Below are positions 56,725 to 64,000 of a DNA stretch of 64,000 nucleotides, piece by piece; within the stretch, counting starts at the first letter, position 1; the number at the start of each line of letters is the position of its first letter. The position numbers were made by a program, and so were the translations under genes. This stretch comes from Linnemannia schmuckeri (taxonomy: Eukaryota; Mortierellomycota; Mortierellomycetes; Mortierellales; Mortierellaceae): positions 1 to 64,000 of the forward strand of contig JANATG010000016.1 of the NCBI GenBank assembly GCA_029449235.1, read 5' to 3'. The notes under the pieces were generated by a model. It made no database searches, was not told where the DNA came from, and saw only the letters and a program-made list of their open reading frames with translations.

Positions 56725-59700
56725 TTAGTGGCTCTTGGCAATCTCTGAGAAAAAGCCCAACAACTCCTGCATAGAAAACTCCATCTGCACACCAGCATCT
56801 GGATAGCACTCTCGAATCAACCTCGAGAACCTCTCATGCTGTCGAATAAATTCCTCCTGAATCCCTCTCCACGCAACCTGCAACAACCCTTCTTCATCCT
56901 CGGACGAGAAATGTTTTTCGACTTTACGGTACAAGTGCTGCAGGTCTTTCCGGACCACCGAGGCAGGGTATTGCGAGACGACTTTTTTGAGAGCTTGTTT
57001 GTTGTATGTCAGATGGAAGCCTACATCCTCCGACGCTTTGGCTTTCACCAACCCCTCCACTCCATCAAAAAAATCCTACAAGGAACAAGCAGTTATGCAA
57101 AAAAAGTACTCGGTCAACTCATCATTCTACATTACGGAACACAGCGGACCCATATTTTTTCTAAAAAAAAACCAAAAAAACTTACAAGGAGCTTAAGAAG
57201 AGACCGCCGGACTACGCCACGGACATAAGTCGCAAGATGGCTCTCATACGACCCCTTGGCATACTTCATATAGTTCTCCAAATTGGTGACTTTACGCTGT
57301 CGCAACTCCGAGTAGAAATGGTGCATGTTTTCAATGTTGACCACATGCGACCCCTGCTCCTTGTCATCAAAGTCCACAGTCTCTTTGGCAACGGCTTCGG
57401 TCGACTCGAACATCACACGGACCAACTTGTCGTACGCCGCCGTGATCAATGTGCGCGCCTCTGTATCCTCATTACCCTCCAGCAGCGCCTCCATCCTTTG
57501 CGCAAATCTCTATTATATACAGAGTCGTAAACAACATGATCGTCAATACCGCCTTGATAATATGTAGTGGCAGTAACACTGAAACAAAGCAGAAAAAAAG
57601 CAATGCAACCTACAGGGAATATCCGCATGAAAGGGAGGACGCCTTTGCGCTTGGTCTTGTTACGTGCCTCCTCGATAAACTTGAACTGCTCCTCAACGTA
57701 TTTCTCAAACATACCAACCAACTTGGTCCTCAGTTGCGCCAACATCGTGATTAAGAATGCCTGATCCGACTCGGCAAACTCCTTCTGCGTCCTCTCCACC
57801 GAAATCAACATACCCACACATTGCCTAAAGGAAAAAAAGATACCTGTCAGCCAGTGATTTTGAACGGGACCGTCAGGTTGTCCTCGCTGAATGTTTTCGA
57901 CTCAACTTACACGCTCTCGTTCTTGTATCCGGTTTCGGCATAGTTGTTAAGTTCGACACTGAGGCCATCAAAGAGAATGCCCATGAGCTGAGCCAACCTC
58001 TTGGAACTCTTGACATCCAGTGTGGGCTTCCTGACAGTCTCCAGCTCCTGCATCGAGAAGGGCGGCGTATCATTGATGAACATACGCATCGACATCATCT
58101 TGGTCAGCGTAAACAGATCCGACAAATAATTCTGTTCACGGGCAGCCAAGGAAGTCATAATCGACAGTGCCTGAGAGAAGGCCTCGTCCACCGCCAACTT
58201 CTCCTCTTGCCCAACATCAATTCTGCGCGACGACTCGTACATGGTGCCGTTGTTGGAGCGACCAATGGCGTTAGGGTCTTGGATCTCTCGTGTTGATCTC
58301 TTGCGCCATGGAATTCTTCCTGTCAAGTCCGAAGGCGACGACAGTGACTCACGGATCGCGGTTCCTCCACGTGCAATTAACCCTCCATGATATGTCGAAC
58401 CAAACACTACATAGCAAATAAAAACGAACTTGATGTTAGCACTCTCTGTCACGAACAAAGGGTCATTCAGCAACGACAATGAAGGATATTCAACGGTGGT
58501 CATTACCAAACTCAGAGTCGTCAGGCTTTTCCAATTTGGCGACATGATTTGTAACGAGGACGCTAAAGAACTCCTTGATCTCCTTGCGGTACAGCCTGTT
58601 CATGTTATTAACAAACAGCTACAAATCGTGCACGATTTAAAAAATGGTCAGATCAAATGAATTACATATTAGCGTCCATCACAGTGCGTCAACAACAATG
58701 AAAGCGTACCATTTGAAGGTCGGCGAAGCGACGGGGATCCATCTCGCGGAGCCAGACAATGAGTCCACGATATGTAATAAAGTATTTCTCAATGGGCTCA
58801 TACCCAAACATGACCACATAACCCTTGGCAAGTGTCCTTTGCCGATCGTTTAAGTACTGGTCCGCCTGAGCCTGACACTTGGCCCTCAAGAAATCCGACA
58901 ACCTGCCCGCAAAGTTGGAGCAATGGAAACTGTACAGCTCCATCCGCCCCCTGACAGCACTCATCCCCGCAACATCCTCATCATACTTTGACAATAGCAC
59001 ATCCTGAACCTCAGCCGCGGCATCTTCCAGTTTACGAACCCCATTCTCACGCTCCAGGGTCTCCTTCTTTAAGGTCTCAATGATCCTGTCCGGAATGGTG
59101 ATCGAGATGAGCAAGTTCTCGAGCTCCCTCAACAGACTGGCTTGGTTGGATGTCTGAACCTGCAGACCACGGTTCTGAGACTCAATCTGTCGAATGTCAT
59201 CGCCCATCGAGTCTAGCTCCTGGCGGTAGAGAAACAGCCAGTTGTCCATGTCGTCGAGTTCCTCAATACCCTTGTCCAGCTCCGCCATCACATCCTTAAT
59301 CCTGTCGTCCGACTCAATAATAGAATACACGTTGGCAGTCTCCAATGCTGCGAGTTCATTCATCAACCGAGTCTCCAGTGCAACACCGTCCTCGTTGTTG
59401 GTCAACTCCATATCATACAGCAGCTCCTCGAGGTTCATCAGCGCAACTTCATCCAGGGGCTCAGTGTCCTCCATCAACTTGGATCCAGTGCGTGGGCTAC
59501 TCGTTCCACCAATAGTAGCAGTTCCGGGAGTCATGCCCGAACCCAGCGAACCTGACGAAGGTGCGGCTGTTCTCTTCATGCGCTCTGTTTGGATCGAGAG
59601 TCGATTATCGAAATCCTGCACGAATGATCCTGTAGAGTTGGCGATGGCTGCTCCATTGTTTCCGGGCACTGGTGCTACGCGGTGGTTCCTGTTTGTGCTT

Positions 59701-60872
59701 GCCGTCACCACCGCCTCCCTCGCCAAATTGAACTGATCTATTTTCCATTGTCATAAATACAGTATAGTAGTGGTTGGTCGTTTTGCGCATGAGGCACGCA
59801 CAAGGTACAATCATCTGACCAGGTAGTGAAACTTACTGGCAAGCGCTGGCTCGTCAATATTAATCAGCGCGGGCAATCTTTTCAAGTTGCTTCTCAGCAC
59901 CTAATTATGTTCCGGTCAGCACGAGGGAACATATGCATTAGTGCAAGGCCGAAAGTGGTTATTCGCATCCCTTAGATAACTTAAGCTATCCAGAGAAAGT
60001 TGTCGCACCTTGAGCAACATCATCAAGAAATCATTCTTGACTTCAGCATCATCAGAGACCCAAGCATAAGGTCGATTAATAATAACATTCCATCTCTTCG
60101 CCTATAAAAAAAAAATAAATAAAAAGAACGTGTCAATAACTACCCTTTCGTTGCTGGCATCGTTTCAATAGGACTCATAGTCAAAAGGTGAGATGAGCAA
60201 AAGTAACCCTTACGTCGACATTCTCAATAGATTTGATTTCATCCAGATGCCAAGTCCTGCCAATATGATACGACGTCGCCGACGTTTTCTTGACCTTGTG
60301 CAGTCGCACTTTTCCATTCGTCTTGACTAAATAAGTCAACCCAGTACGTTAGTACCGGTACTTCGAAGCCATCGATAACTCTCGATAGAGCAGCAACAAG
60401 TCTGCAAAAGAGAGGGCTTACCGGTCATGCAGAGGTACCGGGGCTTGGAAAGGAGTTTGTTCCGGTCTGCGCTTCCACCTTTCTTGCTACTCCCGCCTAG
60501 GGTCTTCATCTCCTTGGACGTCTTTTCTTCTTCATAGATTTTGATGTATGTCAACATCGTCTCCGCATTGCTCGCTATCAGTTCCCGGATTTCATCAACA
60601 AGGTCAGGTGAGAAGAAAAGAATAAAATGTCTGTCAGTGCTGTATCTCTAAGGGGTGTCCTTTGTAAACTATTTTGCTACGCCATGCATGGCATGTCATC
60701 GCGTCGTCTGCATTGGCGCGCTTGCGCTTGTTTAAGAGACACGACTGGGTTGGAAAGACTAGAATATCAACTTACAGGAGCTGTCGGAGAAGAGAGCGCG
60801 GATGAGTTGTTGGCGAACGGGGTCATCCTTTGCCTTGGGCGCCATCGAGTTCGTTGTGCCCCTTCCTGCCAT
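56725..60872 (-). CDS. SEC3: Exocyst complex component Sec3
   Basis: Eleven exons: 60872-60776, 60574-60422, 60326-60214, 60101-60009, 59900-59837, 59737-58710, 58618-58507, 58406-57911, 57824-57614, 57509-57186, 57075-56725; 1013 residues. All introns are 86-201 nt with GT...AG ends, and phases agree. The N-terminus (about 15-170) carries the PIP2/Rho-binding PH-like domain (LTYIKIYEEEK, GKVRLHKVKKTS, GRTWHLDEIKSIENV). A disordered linker and a coiled-coil region (about 260-430) follow, then the long helical CATCHR-type rod to the C-terminus (QELLGFFSEIAKSH). Sec3 marks exocytic sites at hyphal tips and tethers secretory vesicles with the other exocyst subunits. The ATG at 60872 is used; a second Met at codon 10 is possible. 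Confidence 0.93.
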
Positions 60873-61272
60873 CGTCTGTGTCTATGTTCGTGAAGTCTGT
60901 GAGTTACGTGTCCGGGGGGGGGGTGTCTGAGCAAGTGAAATGATGAAGGCCTTCCTGTTTGTTGTTGGGTGTCGGATGGGTATTAGCGCAGGAAGTGTTT
61001 GTTGAGCACTCTCGACGATGGATGCGAAAAGATGGGGTGAGGAAAGAGAGATGCGCGCGTTACAACCACGCCCAATTGCCAACGACAAAAAAAGTGATGA
61101 TGGAACCGCCTTACACTTGTTCAGCGAGTCTGCCAGCCAGGGACGACATGAAAAAGTCACAAAAATTCATCATGTGATAAATTCCGTCTCTGGAGCTGTT
61201 GCCACCAACCACAGATTTTTTTTTTTTTATTTTTTATTTTTCTTTCTTCCTAGCCCTATAGAAAGAGAGGGA
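60873..61272. promoter_or_regulatory. Sec3 upstream region and downstream gene 3' end
   Basis: 400 bases between the Sec3 start and the stop of the next minus-strand gene. It contains a C-run on the minus strand (60910-60919) and a T-rich stretch at 61216-61249. No specific promoter element is recognised. Confidence 0.35.
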
Positions 61273-64000
61273 CTAAGAGTCATCCTCGCCGCCAGGTCGG
61301 ATAACAAACCCCTCAGAGTACCCCTGCTCCTCTCCAGGGACCTCAAACATTTCGTCCTCAATCACCTTGTGCGCATCATAGTTCACAAAAGTAACATCAG
61401 CCGACAGCGAAGGGTACACTGGAATATTAGCGCGGATCGGGAAACCAGGCGGCAACTTGTACTCCAAAAACTCTTTCAACTTGCCCACCAACCGGTTGTT
61501 ATCCATCCCAATCACCTCCAACAATGGCAAAATCTTTTCAATCGTCAATGGGAATGGCGGTGCACCCGTAGTTCCTGATCCCGCTCCTGATCCTGAAGAT
61601 GCTACAGAAGTGACTGACCCGTTCTCATGATACGTCGCATCCGTTGACGACGACAGAGACGACGTTGATCTTCCGGCTGCGGCAGCAGGAGCTGGATGCT
61701 GGTTCTCGTACATCCACAAGGTCGCTCCAAACGTCCTCTTGGACTCTTTCTGCTCCAACGGTCGACCCAAATGCATGTCACCCACGGTGGTGACTGTAGC
61801 ATCAAAATACTGCTCAAACGTCACAGAGGTCGGTGGGGGTGGCGGCAACGAAGGACGGAAGACCAGCTTCTCGTTCATCTCTTCCGCCATCTCTGCCTCT
61901 GCTTCCTCAAGCGCCGTCTCAAAGAATGCATCGTCCGAGATGGTTCCTGTACTCCGCATATGCTTCTTTGGTGGTTGTGCTGGCACGGCTGCCTTCTCGT
62001 CACCTACTGGTGTGAGAGATCGACTGTTGGTATGACCATCACTCTCCACTGTCAATGCGCCCACACTGCCCCCTAACTTTTCCAACTGACTGTCCTGCTG
62101 TGGCGAAGAAGACAGCTCTGAATCCGGGTCCGAAAAGGGTACAAAGAGGGGCTGATGAATAGGTCTCCTTGGCTGCATACCACGACCATGTCTCTTTGCC
62201 TTTTCATCCTTCTCTAGGGCAGCCGCATGTCCAACAGTAATAGCATGACCTCCCCGATGTCCACCTCGACCAGGACCATGATGATGGCGATGGTGACCGC
62301 CACGCCCGCCACGACCAGACTTGGCAGGTAGGATGGATTTTCCATGTTCATCCTTCAAATGCTCAGTCCTGACACGGGTCCTAAACTCGACTCCGTCCAT
62401 CTTCCAGACTGCACACTCAAACTCGCCCACCTTCTCGACCTTGTTGCTTCGATACCCCCACATTCCCGCCTTCGCTCTCTGAAACTTGATTGCTGACGTT
62501 GGCACATTCGTCGACGTCTATTAATAGTAAAAAAGGTTGTGATAGTTGATTAGATAATATGCAAAACGCAATACCAGGGGGAGGTAAATCCTGTGTAAAA
62601 GGTCTTGCCTATCGTGCACATTCATGCAAAAAATACAAAATGAAACCCTCCATTTATGAGATTGTATAACTTACAATGTCAGAGTTGAAGCAGATGGAAA
62701 CCTCGTCCTGAATCTCCTCGTCTGTGGGCTCATGTTCCTCTTCCTCATCATCGTCCGAGGATCTCGCCAGTGTTTGGGTAATCTTTTTCACCCTGTCGAT
62801 GATCACCAACTCTGGACCTAGTGCAAAGATCGTGAGCAATACGAAGTAGTGTGAGCAATATGTCTCAATGTGCTTTTCACTGTGCACTTTTCTCGAAACC
62901 AAACATCAAATTCTTGCTTGCAAATGCAATGAAAGGGACGTACCATGCTCGGGGTCGACACGAAAGACGATAGAAATGTGTCCTCGAACCCACTTCATGT
63001 TTTCAAATCCCACTATGTGCAAAACAATAGAGAGCCATGCGAAACATTAGAGACATCCTCCAAAAGGATAAACGATTCTCCGCCAATTGTCCGACAACGT
63101 CCAAGATTCCTGGCAGATTCTACACAGCGACATACCGAGAGAAGTGTCCATGCGGACAGCATTGCCCTTCTTCCAGATGTGGTATGTATCCTTGGGGCAG
63201 AGTCCACTCACAAACGGCACTACAGTATTCACATTTTCCACCAAGAGGGAAAAAACACAAATGTCAGTGTTGTTTTGTCAAAGAGAGTACAAAGAACGAG
63301 AGATGCTGTGGGCTGTCACATTTTTTTGTTGTTCTTGTGTCTATTCTTACCCCAGCTCTGAAATTCCCTAGTAGAGTCGTGCCAACACATTCATTCGACG
63401 GATGGAGTAAGGGAGGTAGATGGTCATTAATCGTGGAGTACATCAGTAAGAGCCAGTGACAAGACGATACAAAAGAGTAATTGAGAGAGTGGGGGATGAT
63501 TAGGATATTGCATGGGCGCAGCTGAAGAGTAGAACAAAGAACACACACACGCACGCATCGCTTTGTCATGTCATGTCATGTTTGTCGCAAGGATGTGGAG
63601 TCAAAGTGTATATCCTCACCATTGCAGTTGAAAGTAAAATTGGTCAAGGTCCTGTTATTTGAACATTGGCGAGTTGAAACAGGTTGGCGGTGTAGTTGTG
63701 TGCGAGAGAAATAGTTGAGACAAGGATGGAAAACAAGGGTCGCATTGAAAAGGCAGCAAAAATCAAGGAGAGCATGGGCATCGGAAATAGACAGACACAA
63801 ACGCGCATGTCAGGGGGGTGGGCGAGGAAGAAGGGCAAGGAGGCGTAAGGTGGCGGAAGTGAAAAGACGAAAAGATAGACAGACAGACAGACAGACGACA
63901 ATTAGTTATTGCGGACACAATAAACAGACAGCCACAATTAACAACAGCAAAGGGCAAGAACACTTTCTCCGTGTTAACAAAAAAAACGTACCGCAGAAAG
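61273..64000 (-). CDS. ANKRD13-like protein (GPCR-chaperone domain), 5' part outside window
   Basis: Exons, right to left: 64000-63992 (partial), 63651-63620, 63219-63136, 63012-62944, 62817-62675, 62517-61273. Joining gives the family run VPFVSGLCPKDTYHIWKKGN, then VRMDTSLVGFENMKWVRGHI. Further on: ELVIIDRVKKITQTLA, a His/Gly-rich RGG-like stretch (RGGRGGHHRHHHGPGRGGHR) and acidic helices. Near the end come TFGATLWM and the conserved LTIEKILPLLEVIGMDNNRL with KLPPGFPIRANIPVYPSL. This is the C-terminal domain of ankyrin-repeat proteins of the ANKRD13 group, which in animals bind ubiquitinated cargo. The ankyrin repeats expected upstream lie beyond base 64000. The two rightmost exons are less certain (340- and 400-nt introns). 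Confidence 0.8.

Overview
The window looks like one end of a chromosome of an early-diverging filamentous fungus. I infer Mortierellaceae (Mucoromycota) from the following: a telomere-type array at base 1; compact genes with many short introns (donor GTAAGT-like, branch CTAAC-like, acceptor TAG or AAG); a NACHT + pentapeptide + WD40 protein; an F-box-type pseudogene; and fungal housekeeping genes (NOG1, Sec3, RPA3, an ERGIC-53-like lectin). No search was run, so family names rest on recognised motifs and the species call is inference.

Layout. 1-930 is a telomeric array built on CCCTAAAAAA (G-strand TTTTTTAGGG). About 930-5850 is AT-rich subtelomere with no gene I can support. 5859-8213 holds a PIF/Harbinger-type DNA transposon: a Myb/SANT-like gene (+) convergent with a DDE transposase (-) broken by a one-base-type frameshift. 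A second degraded convergent pair follows at 8465-9376. 9400-14000 is mostly non-coding, with a purine-rich tract and one decayed coding remnant. 14020-20088 is a single-exon 2022-residue NLR-like protein (helical repeats, NACHT, pentapeptide repeats, 14 WD40 repeats).

21561-32410 is retrotransposon: a 5'-truncated LINE copy and, next to it, a full-length two-ORF LINE flanked by a 14-bp target-site duplication. The LINE sits about 100 bp upstream of a tRNA-Val(AAC) gene (32521-32594). A 942-bp non-autonomous DNA transposon with 31-bp perfect terminal inverted repeats and a 9-bp duplication begins 8 bp after the same tRNA. A short interstitial telomere-like stretch and a structured, Pol III-like repeat follow.

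From about 35.5 kb the sequence is ordinary gene-rich chromosome, mostly on the minus strand: an unknown 3-exon gene; NOG1 (60S ribosome biogenesis GTPase); a mitochondrial K+/H+ exchange-related protein; an unknown 1006-residue plus-strand gene; an ERGIC-53-like cargo lectin; RPA3 (single-strand DNA binding); a frameshifted F-box/LRR-type pseudogene; an unknown 584-residue gene; exocyst subunit Sec3 (11 exons); and the 3' part of an ANKRD13-like gene running off the right edge. These are unrelated housekeeping genes rather than one pathway, though the lectin and Sec3 both serve the secretory route and NOG1 serves ribosome assembly. The accessory interest lies in the left half: the telomere, the transposons, the NLR and the tRNA insertion hot spot.
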